Position numbers and translations under genes: made by a program. This document shows, piece by piece, positions 41,329 to 52,312 of a stretch of DNA of 64,000 bases; position 1 is the stretch's first letter, and every line of letters starts with the position of its first letter. The DNA is from Oncomelania hupensis (taxonomy: Eukaryota; Mollusca; Gastropoda; Littorinimorpha; Pomatiopsidae), in assembly GCA_036898135.1 (NCBI GenBank), contig CM072516.1, forward strand, positions 62,661,122-62,725,121, written 5' to 3'. Below the pieces are notes generated by a model that was not told the origin of the DNA, searched no databases, and saw only the letters and a program-made list of their open reading frames with translations.

Positions 41329-43960
41329 CATACAGGTATCAGGCAAAGAACGATCAGTAACGAATCGTGTGAATAATGGTAATACAAATTAGTAAGAATA
41401 AGACTATCGAGGCGAATAAAGTAATAAACGAATCGAGTGAATAATGGTACTATAGAAGCAGAAAAAAGAAATTGTATGTGAAGTGAAACTGTGTAAGAAT
41501 AAAATTATCAAACCAGGGTGGAGGAGAGGGGTTATGTGGGGGAGGGAGTGGGGAAAGTAGAAGAAGACTATCGAAGCGAATAAGGTAATAAACGACGGAA
41601 TAATGGTAGAAGAAGGAATGTGTGTGTAGTATCAATGAAGTGTGAAATTGTATTGATCAAGCGGCCATTATTAAAGCAACCGCTGCGATTCATCGCTGAA
41701 GTCGTTCGGCCATTGTCCTCACTCTCCGTTGACGACAAAATGGTTTGAAGTAGAATTTCGCTTTCTACACTTTGCTTCACTGATATGTAAGTGTGTGTGT
41801 GTGTGTGTGTGTGTGGGTGTGTGTGTGGGTGTGTGTCTGTGTGTGCGAGTCCGCGGCGGCGCGTGTATATACAATTTGGGGGTATCTATATGTGTATGCG
41901 TGTCGTTGCTCGCATGCATACGTAGGTGCAGCCCATGTTTACAATGCAAACAACAAGAAATTAATTAACAGATACATCCAAAAGCTGATTTATGATAACC
42001 CCATTACTTGAATTAAGCCACTTTACTCTCTGATGAAATTGCAGAAAGCGCAAGTCCTATATATTTTATCATCAGTGAGTCGGTGAATGTTTTACACTGG
42101 ATAAAACGCTGCAAAATAAACCCAAGACTCATAATTTATCACAGATTCCGCCATTGTGTTTCATCTTTCTTTATTTAAAGAGAGTGAGAGGAAACTAGAC
42201 GAAGACCAAGTTCCCACACACTGGGAACTTGGCACTGCGACACTGACGGAGGCTGCATTGTAAATTCTCTAAATGATGAGCCAAACTGAACCTTTGAAGG
42301 CGAAAAACGCACTTCTCGGTGACAGCAGCACACAGGTCTCGAACAGTGGCGGTCGGGATGAACAAACACTGATCAGTCACTTCTTCACCTTTCTCGCTGC
42401 TGTTTTACCCACTCGCACGTGACAGGACACGTCACTTCACGCTTTTTTTTCCACGCAAGAAATATTACATTGCCGCGCAATGTTAAAAGAAGACTGAAAT
42501 CACCCGTGGTTATTAAACAGTCTGAGAAAATATTACACTGGCGCCGTCGGCAGCACATTCGCAGTTTATTAACACCTAAAACACACTTGAAATATGGCGG
42601 CTGGATAGACCTCGGCGTAAAAAAGAAACACACCGGAGCTTCATCCAGCATAAAGGTTAAATCAGGAATATTTGTTCTGGTGTGATGTTGACGACTCTTA
42701 TAGTAAAAGACATCAGAAAGAACTATAAAAAAAATTAAGTAAACAAATCAGAATCGAAGCAAAGTCGTTCAAGATACCAAGTTCCAGCATTCATTACACT
42801 GTCAAACAATTAACCCTTGAGCCAGATCGAACAACATGTGTGTATGCGTATTTTTGTTGTCGGATTTTAAAAAAAAAAAGTTGCCTGTCATCTGAACGTG
42901 CAGTTGATGCGACATGCGGGAAGATTAACACTGTATAAATTGTAATTATAGAGAGTAAAGTCCTGGGAGAAACATCTCCCGTCTCCATCGAGAATCGTAC
43001 CCGGCAAGTGAGAATTCTACACCTGGAGAGAGCTATTCCTTCTGCGGTTTGTGAGATTCGTGGCTGACCAGAAAGTCTGCATTTCGCTTCCTGTGGCTGA
43101 TTCACGTGCAATAAATCGTGAGGGTGTTGACCTGTCCTAACTTCAAGGCAAGCAAATATGCACAGTAGCGCGGCGACGTTGCTCAACAATCTGTCTTCGC
43201 GCGCTGAGTCAAGTGTGAGGCGGCCCTTAGACATAAACCTATGTTGACTTTTGTTTTTTGATTAACAGAAGTTGTCATACGTACTTAGTTTATAATACGT
43301 ATATATTAGAAATATGGTATGATCTGTATTTACTTTTTTCTTCTTGATTAGCACGTAGATTTGCCTGCATAAGTCTTTTATCGTGCAAACGTGCCTCTTC
43401 GCACATTAAGACGTTGTTCTATGCGACCATCAAATCAAGAACCAATATGAAATTTAAAAAAAAAACAATCAGTGTGGAGACCTGGGATCAGTATAATTAA
43501 ACTCATTCTTTGAACACAACCGATATTGTTTTTAACTAAAGACAAAGAACCAGATCATGACAAAAATATAAGCGCCTTGATGCTGCTGCTGCTGATGATG
43601 ATGATAATGATGAAACAGCATAATACTAACTGTCTATACTTAAGACACAAAGTTAAGGAAGACAATATGTTGTTAGCTATTTCATGGTATGTTAATGAAC
43701 TATCGCTAGTAATACTAGTAAATGGAGATCACCTGTAGCGAGAAATACTATAGTTATGTGAAAGCTATCGTTTTCAATACTAGTCAATGGAGATTAACTG
43801 TAGCGAAAACTAGACTAGGCCCTACTAGTTATGGGAGATCATCTGGTACAGACCAGTCGCTCGCTACGCCGCTGAACGCTAAATCCAGCAATGTCAGTCA
43901 TTATCGCAGTATCAATAAAATATGGTTATGATCTTTGAATAAGTATAAGACTGCATTGCG
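41329..43960. other. Unassigned DNA: GT array, hairpin, no supported gene
   Basis: A GT array lies at 41791-41840. A perfect hairpin (CCAAGTTCCCA and TGGGAACTTGG) lies at 42206-42232. Moderately CpG-rich sequence at 42180-42420 and 42950-43230 could be regulatory but shows no exon I can support. Short open frames have no recognisable family. Confidence 0.45.
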
Positions 43961-43964
43961 AGGT

Positions 43965-44334
43965 TGGATGGGAGCTACTGGTAAAAGTCGTCTTGATACG
44001 AAACACATAGTACTTCCTTTCTTGATAACAAGGCAAGAGCGGTCTCAACAGCGAAGCAGCATTTGGTCTGGAATCACTGCACGCTTTCTGTTCCACATTT
44101 TGTTGGACTTAAGAAAGTTGGTCTTCAAGCGCAGGTGACCCTTCAATGCTGGATGGGAGCTACTGGGATAAAAGTCTCTTTGATACGAAACACATAGTAC
44201 TTCCTTTCTTGATAACAAGGCAAGAGCGGTCTCAACAGCGAAGCAGCATTTGACTGGAATCACTGCACGCTTTCTGTACACATTTTGTGGACTTAAGAAA
44301 GTTGGTCTTCAAGCGCAGGTGACCCTTCAATGCT
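43965..44334. repeat. Tandem duplication of a 185-bp unit
   Basis: Two adjacent copies (from 43965 and 44150) share GGATGGGAGCTACTGG, CATAGTACTTCCTTTCTTGA, GAGCGGTCTCAACAGCGAAG and CAAGCGCAGGTGACCCTTCA with few differences and small indels. Confidence 0.9.
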
Positions 44335-44471
44335 GGGTATTTATCTGCATTGCGCGTCTGTCAGCTCATTCCACACAAACTATAATATATGGAAGAAGAA
44401 ATATTTAATAAAACAATCGATCGACTGATTCAGTCTTGCAGCAAAAAATGGTGAAGTGTTGAATTAGAATC

Positions 44472-44528
44472 AAGAGAGAAAAAGAGAGAGAGGGACGAGG
44501 GGTGGGGTGAGGAGAGAGAGATACAATG

Positions 44529-44568
<40 letters not shown>

Positions 44569-44570
44569 AG

Positions 44571-44634
<64 letters not shown>
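44472..44634. repeat. (GA)n-rich microsatellite
   Basis: Several GA arrays separated by short interruptions. Confidence 0.95.
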
Positions 44635-45121
44635 CATCACGTCGAGTCTTAAAATCTTCAAATACGAACTGATACTCCCAGATGAAACTAACATTAATTA
44701 ACCTATGAGAGCACCCAACAATCGTAGGCCAACACTTGCTATAAGTATAATATCAAACACATTTGATGCTTCGAAGGAAGCGCGAAAATACAAACTGTTT
44801 CAATGCAGAGAATCTAACTTAGTCCGGAACAAGCATGACAGAACTCCGGTACTTTCTAGATCTATGGTGTCAACCACGAAGATACTTTGTTGAAGTCTGC
44901 GGTCTCAACCCTGCAAACCAGGCTACCGTGGAATGTTCAGACATAGACTTTACTAAACAACATCGTGCTTTTGGAATTGGCTCTTGAAATCAATACCATT
45001 GGATGTCTGCAATGAACCCGCGATGAGCAGAACAATGAAAACAATTAGTGCCACCGATGTGCAAAGTAAGCTTAACCAAAACTGTCATCACGAAAAGGAC
45101 AAAATTGAAAAAACAGTAACC
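44635..45121. other. Nothing recognised
   Basis: Mixed DNA before the mariner remnant. Confidence 0.4.
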
Positions 45122-45123
45122 TA

Positions 45124-46494
45124 CAGGGCGGCCCAAAAGTAGGTTTACAATAATTATTAAACTACCTTTTATATACGTGCTTAGTAATACCAATATAAAA
45201 CATTCCTCACAGTACAAGTCTAACTTACATAAACAGCTTTTCCCTTGCTGATTGTAATTTATTTTATTATGTAAAGCTAACTTTTTACTTGACAATCCTA
45301 TCCTATCCTATCCTGTCCCATAACCCGAAGGTCGTAGGGGCACCACAGATGATCGTTTAACCAGCATACTCCATCTTTCTCTGTCCTCAGCAGCCCTCAT
45401 GGCCTCGCTCAGTGTCAAACCAGTCCACTCTCGTATGTTGTCCTCCCACCTCTTTTTTGGTCTCCCCCTTCTTCTACCTCCTTGCACTGTGCCTTGCAGA
45501 ATGGTCTTTGCAAGGCCTGATGGTCTGGTGACGTGGCCATACCATCGGAGTTTCCGTTTCTTCACCACTGTGAGCAGGTCATCGTGTTGTCCAATGGCTT
45601 GTGTGATGGTCTGTCGGACTTCGTCGTTGGTGATGTGTTGGGTATAGGAAATGCACACAGAAGTCTTCTGTAGCACCTCATCTCCATGCTTTGTATTCTT
45701 CGTTGGAGATCTGCTGTGAGGGTCCATGCTTCGCAAGCATATAGGAAGATGGAGATGACCAGAGAGCGCAGCAGTCTTACTTTGGAATGTAGACTGATGG
45801 TTCTGTCTTTCCAAATGGGCTTCAACCTTGTCAGGGCAGCAGTTGTTTGTGCGATCCTGGAGAGGACTTCCTGTCGAGACCCATTGTCTGACACAATGGC
45901 TCCTAAATATTTGAAGCTGTGCACTGTGTTGAGGGATTGGCCTTGTACTTTGATGTCCGTGTTGATGCCATTGGTGTTGTTGGTCATCATTTTGGTCTTC
46001 TCTGCACTTATTTCCATTCCATAAGCTCTGGAGGTGGTGTCAAGCCTCTGTACAAGCTGTTCAAGTTCTTGTTCCTCTCCAGCCAATCCATCAATATCAT
46101 CCGCAAAACGAAGATTGGAGATTGCTCTGCCCCCTATGCTGACTGTGCCTTCGTGATCTGCAAGAGCATCTGACATGATGCGCTCTAGGAAGATGTTGAA
46201 GAGTGTTGGAGAGAGTAGGCATACTTGACAATAAATGATTTAAAAGATTACATTCATCTCGCGTTCACAGAAATTGAAAAGATCGGAATTTGTGCCGCAC
46301 TGTGTGTCAGAGTGTCCTGGAGAGATTTGAAGGATGTTGCAATGTTAATGGAGGATAGTTTGAGTATCTGAGAGATTAAATTGTTTATGTTTATGTTAAC
46401 AGATATAACGAATTTCCCGCTGTTCTAGTGTCGAATTTTCAATAAATAACCTACATGTACGTGATAACTGTAAACCTACTTTTGGCCCACCCTG
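45124..46494 (+). mobile_element. Mariner-like element remnant, split by RTE copy 2
   Basis: The ends are inverted repeats: CAGGGCGGCCCAAAAGTAGG then TTTAC at the left, and the complement of CAGGGTGGGCCAAAAGTAGG then TTTAC at the right. The TA dinucleotides (45122-45123 and 46495-46496) fit mariner integration. Without the nested LINE the element is about 435 bp, an internal deletion derivative. Near the right end (46281-46379) the frame DRNLCRTVCQSVLERFEGCC then NVNGG, a stop, and FEYLRD resembles the C-terminus of a mariner transposase. The left part is non-coding. Confidence 0.82.
45297..46221 (-). pseudogene. 5'-truncated RTE-like LINE, copy 2 (frameshifted)
   Basis: The copy is flanked by the 11-bp duplication TACTTGACAAT (45286-45296 and 46222-46232) and ends on the minus strand in (GGATA)n. 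It is highly similar to 38145-39374 but truncated further, starting just before MSDALADHEGTVSIGG. FADD and the C-terminal KKRWEDNIREWTGL are present. A two-base insertion near 45652-45660 (ATGCACACAGAAG against ATGCCCAGAAG in copy 1) breaks the frame after RCYRRLL. Confidence 0.92.
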
Positions 46495-46496
46495 TA

Positions 46497-47258
46497 TATT
46501 TCTCCTGTTTCGGACGCTCGGAAAGCCTTTCGCTTTCAAAATGGGATGATCAGCGATTGACAACGATGAACGGTGCCTTCAACCTTGTGCAAGTGTGTTG
46601 GCGAGAAATAGAACGATCATTGATCGCGCTTCAACTTCGAAATGGTTGAACATCACCGATGACCAACGATGCAGCTGAACAGCATCGATTCGTGTAATTC
46701 AGACTTAACAAGCAATCCTTAGCGGTCGATTTGAGCAACGATTGATTACCCATTATTGTATCAATGATCTCTTGATGCTGAAATGTGTGGTCTTGGGATC
46801 CTTTTTTTATTTTAAAAAAAAAAACAAGATTGTATAGTTCATGTGCAATCTCTACTCTGTACGCAAATGTGACATATCCGTCAGTCTCGTCCTGCTAATC
46901 CTCTCATCCCTCCTCCTCCATCCCCAACAGCTAACTAGTCCTCTCAGATCAATGTTCCTTTTGTTAGCCATGGTACCCACCACCACCTTATCCCAAGCTC
47001 CCTTCCTTTACTTCGTCCTCTTTCCCTTACTCCCATCTCTATCCGCCCATCCCCTTCCCAACGTATACTGTTCCGATCAATGCTTCTTGTTGTTATTCAG
47101 CAATTACACTTGTTTTAAAATTAAAACAGCGGAGATGAAGAAAAAAAGCAAAGGAATTAAAGACGAGGGAAGAGTCGAGGTGTGTCAGAACAAATATATA
47201 ATATATACTGGGTCTATTTTTGTGAAAACTAAGGTTGTAAATAAGTATAGACACACAA
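46497..47258. other. Nothing recognised
   Basis: Repeated GATTG/CAACGAT wording at 46545-46750. No gene is seen. Confidence 0.4.
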
Positions 47259-47261
47259 CCC

Positions 47262-47262
47262 C

Positions 47263-47293
<31 letters not shown>

Positions 47294-47411
47294 AAAAAAA
47301 AAAGAAAGAATAAAGAAAAAAAAAGAAAAGAAAAAAGCAAGAAAGAAAGGAGGAAAGAACGAAAGAAAGTAAGTAAGAAAGAATGAAAGAAAGAAAGAAA
47401 GAAAGAAAGAG

Positions 47412-47450
<39 letters not shown>

Positions 47451-47452
47451 AA
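47262..47452. repeat. Poly-C, poly-A and (GAAA)n tract
   Basis: About 22 C residues (47262-47283) run directly into about 20 A residues and then AAAG/GAAA repeats up to 47452. Lengths of such homopolymers are often misassembled. Confidence 0.9.
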
Positions 47453-47630
47453 ACACAAATGAAAGAGATAGAAAATAGAGAAGGAAGAAAATAAAAAATG
47501 CAAAATAAAATAATAATTAAGAAAAATATTTTTTTTAAAACAATATATACACTCAGAAACGATTGCATACATTATTGTTTAAGCTAAAATCAACAATACG
47601 CAAAAGCTAAAACTAAAGCAGAAGGCGGAT

Positions 47631-47631
<1 letters not shown>

Positions 47632-47661
<30 letters not shown>

Positions 47662-47684
47662 AAGAAGAAGAAGAAGAAGAAGAA
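47632..47684. repeat. (AAG)n microsatellite
   Basis: Pure AAG/GAA units. Confidence 0.96.
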
Positions 47685-48820
47685 CTGTTCGACTGCATAT
47701 TGTTTACAGAATTTCAGCTGGTTGCATATTGTTTTAGCATTTCAACAAGCCTAGCTCATTTCAACAAGAGGGACGCAATGTTAAAACAAAGGCGGGTGAC
47801 GTCGGATTAGAGGTGATCAGTTTGATTTCCTCTGACGCTTGTTCACAGTTTGTTCAGCTGCGTGTCTCACCAAAATCTTTACTGACAATTTCTGAGTATC
47901 TAAAGACTGCTTATCGTCGCTCAAGTATCATTCTGAGCTCAACGGCATGTTAAGAACCCTATCATTCTGTCAAATGTAAAAACGACCGGCTCTAATATAC
48001 ATACACGATCAGGGGGTGGGCCCAGACCTCCATGGATTTAGACCTGCGCTGAATGCAGTAAACAAGTTGGTTTCTTTGGGCGGATGAGATCGATCTTGAT
48101 TTTGCGCAGCGCCTTGAGTAGGTAATTGAAGTGGAAAGTGCATTATATGTGAACAAATAAGCTATTTTACCAAACAGATGGTCGAGAAACATTCGAGGTA
48201 TAAATATTAATATTTCGGTCAGTCCACAGAAGGAGCCTAGTAAATATAGTGGAATGAACCTCTTTGTATAGTTGCTCCACCACCACTGCTAAAACTGATC
48301 TGTACACGAGCAGATAGTTATTATACACTGAGTACCGGACATTATATAGGCAAACGCTTTCATGCGTAAGGCTTAATCAACCTCTGACACTCTGTATGAA
48401 CCACCGGGAGATAAGAAGTCAACAAAGAAGGTTTCCATTTTAAGTCGCAGATGTTTTAGTTTTTCTTTCTGTTTTAACGAGCTAGGTCGGTAGCTGGCTA
48501 AGTTTCAATCAAGCGACATAAATCAGCGATACTGCTTGCCATGGTACAGTAATTGCCCCGTGTCTAAGTATTAGCCAAACACTTCCCAACTCGCCCACTC
48601 GCCACTAATCCGCCCAGGTGCGCTTGCATTGAAAAACAACTTCATTTCAAAGACAGCAGCGCCGCAATCATAAAAAGTCGCTTTTCAACGACGGCTTCAC
48701 TTCGACACGACAAAACGGTTGCCTTACCCAGAACCAGCACCTTACGCTGCTGGCTTTTTAAGCTGCCTCACAATAAAGCATTATTTTGCCACACATACAC
48801 TACTAACACCACTCTTTTCA
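47685..48820. other. Unassigned DNA with a SINE/LINE-tail remnant
   Basis: GCGCAGCGCCTTGAGTAGGT then TGGAAAGTGCATTATATG (48103-48152) looks like a worn SINE A/LINE tail. The rest is unassigned. Confidence 0.45.
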
Positions 48821-48822
<2 letters not shown>

Positions 48823-48874
<52 letters not shown>

Positions 48875-48900
48875 TCTCTTTCTCTCTCTCTCTCTCTTTC
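48823..48900. repeat. (CT)n microsatellite
   Basis: CT dinucleotides with CC and TTT interruptions. Confidence 0.97.
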
Positions 48901-49702
48901 GGTTTATACTAAAACCGACTCGGTTAATTCTTAGATAGTAATAATATAGATTCAAACGTGGAGAGAAGCAAAACATCGCACAACAATCACCCAGACAACG
49001 CAGCTGTAACTGGTACCTGGCTTTCAAAGGAACCAAGGAGGGCAGCGCATGGCAAGGCAGAGAGGACAAGATATTGACACATTTCGCTGAAAAGGTGAAA
49101 ACGTCGATACAGTTTTGAGGAGCCCTTGAGCTGGAAACGCGCCATATTTTTTTTTATTTTTTTTTATCAGTTTATAGTCCCCTCTCTTCCCGATAAGGAT
49201 TTTCAGAGAGGAGACTAATATAAGAACAATCTAGATATTTATATATAAGGCAAACCGGAGCGAATTTCGCCCTCGTTAGCGACAATCATTATCCAAAATC
49301 CAAATCCAAAAATTAAAGTTGGCCACAAGAGAAGGTAAGCTTTTAATATCTCTCCACCCTTTATGACCAAAAGATTACACAACCTCCACACCTCTCTTTC
49401 TCTCTCTATTTTCTCTCTCAATCTCCGTTCTTCCCCTCCCCATACACACACACATACACACAAATACAAGTGGCGTCGCGGGCAAGATGTAAAGGAAGAA
49501 GACGAGAAAGAATGGATAGCGCTGGTTGGCTTCTCTTTACGACGTAACAAGATGTAATTAGGTGTGGCACAGCGCATAAAACAGCTCGTGTGGCCCAAAG
49601 GATTGCGGTGATGGGACTGGGCACACTGAGAGTCGGATGGTAACCATGGACACGCTGCAGGGCTGGTAAGGAAAGAAAGAGGAGGAGGAAGGTAATGTGA
49701 AC
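48901..49702. other. Unassigned DNA with a tail remnant
   Basis: GAGGAGCCCTTGAGCTGGAA then ACGCGCCATATTT (49117-49149) resembles a SINE A tail. Short CT- and CA-rich stretches lie at 49393-49465. Confidence 0.45.
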
Positions 49703-49704
49703 TG

Positions 49705-49790
49705 ATGATGATGAGGAGGAGGAGAAGAAGAAGAAGAAGAAGAAGAAGAAGAAGAAGAAGAAGAAAAAGAAGAAGAAGAAGAAGAAGACT
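49705..49790. repeat. (GAGGA)/(AAG)n microsatellite
   Basis: GAT/GAG/AAG units in succession. Confidence 0.95.
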
Positions 49791-50102
49791 GTTCTTTTTA
49801 TTTTGTTATTTGGATAATGTTTTTCAACCATGCGGGCAATATTCGGGTTGTCTTTTTAGCAAAAGCGCGCGGCAGCTGCAGAGCAGTGCCATCCGGATCG
49901 AGGAAGTTGGGTATAGGACGTATATGTGCAGGGTTTATTTTATAGTGCTTGTACAGGGTGTGTTTTTGTAACATGCACTCAGCTGTCAAGACCCTCAAGA
50001 GCAGCGCATACGTGTACAGATTAGGCCGTGGTTTATATTCCCATCCAAAAGTAGAAGAATAAGCAGAAGAAGAAGGAGGAGGAGAAGAGGAGGGAAGGAG
50101 GA

Positions 50103-50775
50103 TAGCTAGTTAGTTAGTCGTTGTTTATAGGGCATAGTTTCAAATATTTAGGAGCCATTGTATCAGACAATGGGTCCCAACAAGAAGTCCTCTCCAGGAT
50201 CGCACAAACAACTGCGGCCCTGGCAAGGTTGAAGCCCATTTAGAAAGACAGGACCAGCAGTCTACATTCCAAGGTAAGGCTGCTGCGCTCCCTTGTCATC
50301 TCCATCATCCTATACGCTTGCAAACCATGGACCCTCACAGCCGATCTACAACGAAGAATACAAAGCATGGAGATGATAGAGACTTCTGAGCGTTTCCTAT
50401 ACCTACACGCCATTGGACAACACGATGACATGCTCACAGAGGTGAAGAAACAGAAACTCCGATGGTATGGCCACGTCATACGTTTGGGAGCCTCACGCAT
50501 TGCAAAGACCATCCTGCAAGGCACGGTGCAAAGAGGCAGAAGAAGAGGGAGACCGAAAAAGAGGTGGGAGGACAATACACAAGAATGGACTGGCTTGACA
50601 ATCAGCGAAGCCATGAGGGTTGCTGAGGACAGAGAAAGATGGAGTACGCTGGTTAAACAATCATCTGTGATGTCCCCACGACCTTCGAGCTACGGGATAG
50701 GATAGGATATGACTGCAAAGAGCCCAATCAGGACCACAACTTTGTAGAAAGAGGGATCACCCACATTAAAGGAGG
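50103..50775 (-). mobile_element. Family B tail fragment interrupted by RTE copy 3
   Basis: AGCTAGTTAGTTAGTCGTTG then TTTATAGGGC (50103-50132) and GACTGCAAAGAGCCCAATCA then GGACCAC (50709-50735) correspond to adjacent parts of the B terminus (compare 9007-9065). The RTE copy sits between them. Confidence 0.55.
50133..50708 (+). pseudogene. 5'-truncated RTE-like LINE, copy 3
   Basis: Translation begins HSFKYLGAIVSDNGS, hits an in-frame TAG at 50241-50243, and continues with SLHSKVRLLRSLVISI, a short internal deletion after IQSMEM, then AIGQHDDMLTEVKKQKLRWY and RRRGRPKKRWEDN. It ends with (GGATA)n. It lacks the catalytic core and is inactive. No clean target duplication was found. Confidence 0.88.
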
Positions 50776-50819
50776 AGGAGAAGAAGAAAGAGGAGAAGGG
50801 GAAGAGGAGGGGAGGAAAA

Positions 50820-50854
<35 letters not shown>

Positions 50855-50900
50855 AGAAGAAGAAGAAGAAGAAGAAGAAGAAGAAGAAGAAGAAGAAGAA
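50763..50900. repeat. (AAG)n/(GGA) microsatellite
   Basis: Mixed GGA/GAA units passing into a pure AAG array. Confidence 0.95.
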
Positions 50901-51380
50901 ATGTTAAGTGGCCATGGTCGAATAAAGTGAAGACGTCTCTTTGCTTGCTATGAGCACCCGGAGGTTGTGAGTGGTTGTGGAAAGATGTCGTTATTTCGTA
51001 AGTTATGGATCAGTCAACCGTAATACTGAAAACCTCGATTGATTTTTGACCCACCGCCTCTTCCACTCTAATGGTGGTTGTAGACGTTAAACTTCAATGT
51101 TCATTCAGTCAACTGATTCGGAACATAAAATGGTTTGTTGGTTACATCGCCTCCATCTCCACCTATCATAAATTGTGTAACAGGCTGAAATCAAAGAAAA
51201 ACGTCACCCATATTTTGGCGCATTTCATGGTGTTTCTTCTTCTTCGTTAAAAACATCCATATTCTTTTTTATATTCACAAAGATAAAAGTTTATAAAATT
51301 GCTTAGTCTTGTCAACGAAAATGATTTGTATGTGTGTGCCTGCTGATTGGGTGATTTATTCACTTGTTTTTCACTCATTC
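50901..51380. other. Unassigned DNA with a SINE C 3' fragment
   Basis: 51048-51105 (CCCACCGCCTCTTCCACTCT then TGGTGGTTGTAGACGTTAAA) is the 3' part of SINE C. Nothing else is recognised. Confidence 0.5.
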
Positions 51381-51385
51381 ACTTT

Positions 51386-52307
51386 CAGGCATGCTACTCT
51401 GAAAATTTTGTTTTCCAGGAAAATTTTGGAAGGATTAGCAGAGCCCCGAGAGCGAGCCTGCAAACCTAGGGGGGTCCGGGGGCATGACCCCCCCCCCCCC
51501 CCGGAAATTTTTTTTTTAAAGTTAAAATCTGTGCAATCTGGCACATTCTGAGCACTTTTTGAGAGATGAAAAATCAATCAACAAAGACGAAAAAAAAAAA
51601 CAACATTTTAGTTTAAACTATATACAAGAAATGACACTGGTAGGCCTACATGTCTGTTAACATTATTGTACTTCTTTTTTTCTTTTTCTTTTCCGACAAC
51701 TTTTACTTCATAATCCAGTGTTCTCTGCAGCACAGGCTGTGAAGTCCGTAGGCCTTGCCTCAATTACATACTATGTATAGTATGTAATTGAGGCAAGGCC
51801 TACAGACTTCACAGCCTGTGTCTGCAGCCAGTCCCAACGCCACTTGTTTTTGAGACCTTTGTCCCAGTCTCCTACTGTGTTTCTCATTACAATGTCGGTT
51901 TGAAACATTTTAATACTATGCTACTATTAGTAGTATTTATCCTCACAAAAACGCTTCCATACGTTATCAAACTTAAAAAAAAACAGAGAATCGTGGTGAA
52001 GACTGTCAAAAATCAAACGGAAACCACTGGCTATAACACAGAGCGAATCACGTAAGAGAGAAGCAATCTGATTGGTGAGATAAATTTAGCTAGCCAATCA
52101 CAACGCCGCTTTGATATGATCGTTAAATTGACTGTCATGGCGGTCTAGCAGACGAATCCCGCTGATATCGCCTACCGTGATAAAAACGCTTGCTTTTTTT
52201 TTTTCGACACAGATTTTTTTAATACTCCAGGAAATTTTTCAATCACCAGGAAAGCCAAAGATCGATCTCCAGGAATTCCTGGAATTCCAGGAAAAGTAGC
52301 ATGCCTG
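51386..52307. mobile_element. DNA transposon (922 bp) with TIRs and 5-bp TSD
   Basis: CAGGCATGCTACT at the left end and AGTAGCATGCCTG at the right are perfect inverted repeats. Imperfect matches continue inward (TTTTCCAGG against CCTGGAATTCCAGG). ACTTT flanks both sides (51381-51385 and 52308-52312). The interior contains GGGGGGTCCGGGGGCATGAC followed by a C run and AAATTTTT, wording I recall from repeats in marine invertebrate genomes, and a long hairpin at 51725-51826. No transposase is seen. Confidence 0.75.
51725..51826. repeat. Near-perfect ~45-bp inverted repeat (hairpin)
   Basis: CACAGGCTGTGAAGTCCGTA, then GGCCTTGCCTCAATTACATA, is mirrored after a 2-6 base loop by TATGTAATTGAGGCAAGGCC, then TACAGACTTCACAGCCTGTG. 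There is a single mismatch, and an outer CTGCAG on each side extends the stem. Confidence 0.9.
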
Positions 52308-52312
52308 ACTTT

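Noticed and set aside
42180..42660. Possible minus-strand first exon in CpG-moderate DNA
   Set aside because: The best frame starts at a GTG codon, with no splice signal or family match that I could support.
47093..47572. 159-codon minus-strand frame rich in Phe/Ser/Leu
   Set aside because: It reads across poly-C, poly-A and GAAA repeats and is low-complexity.
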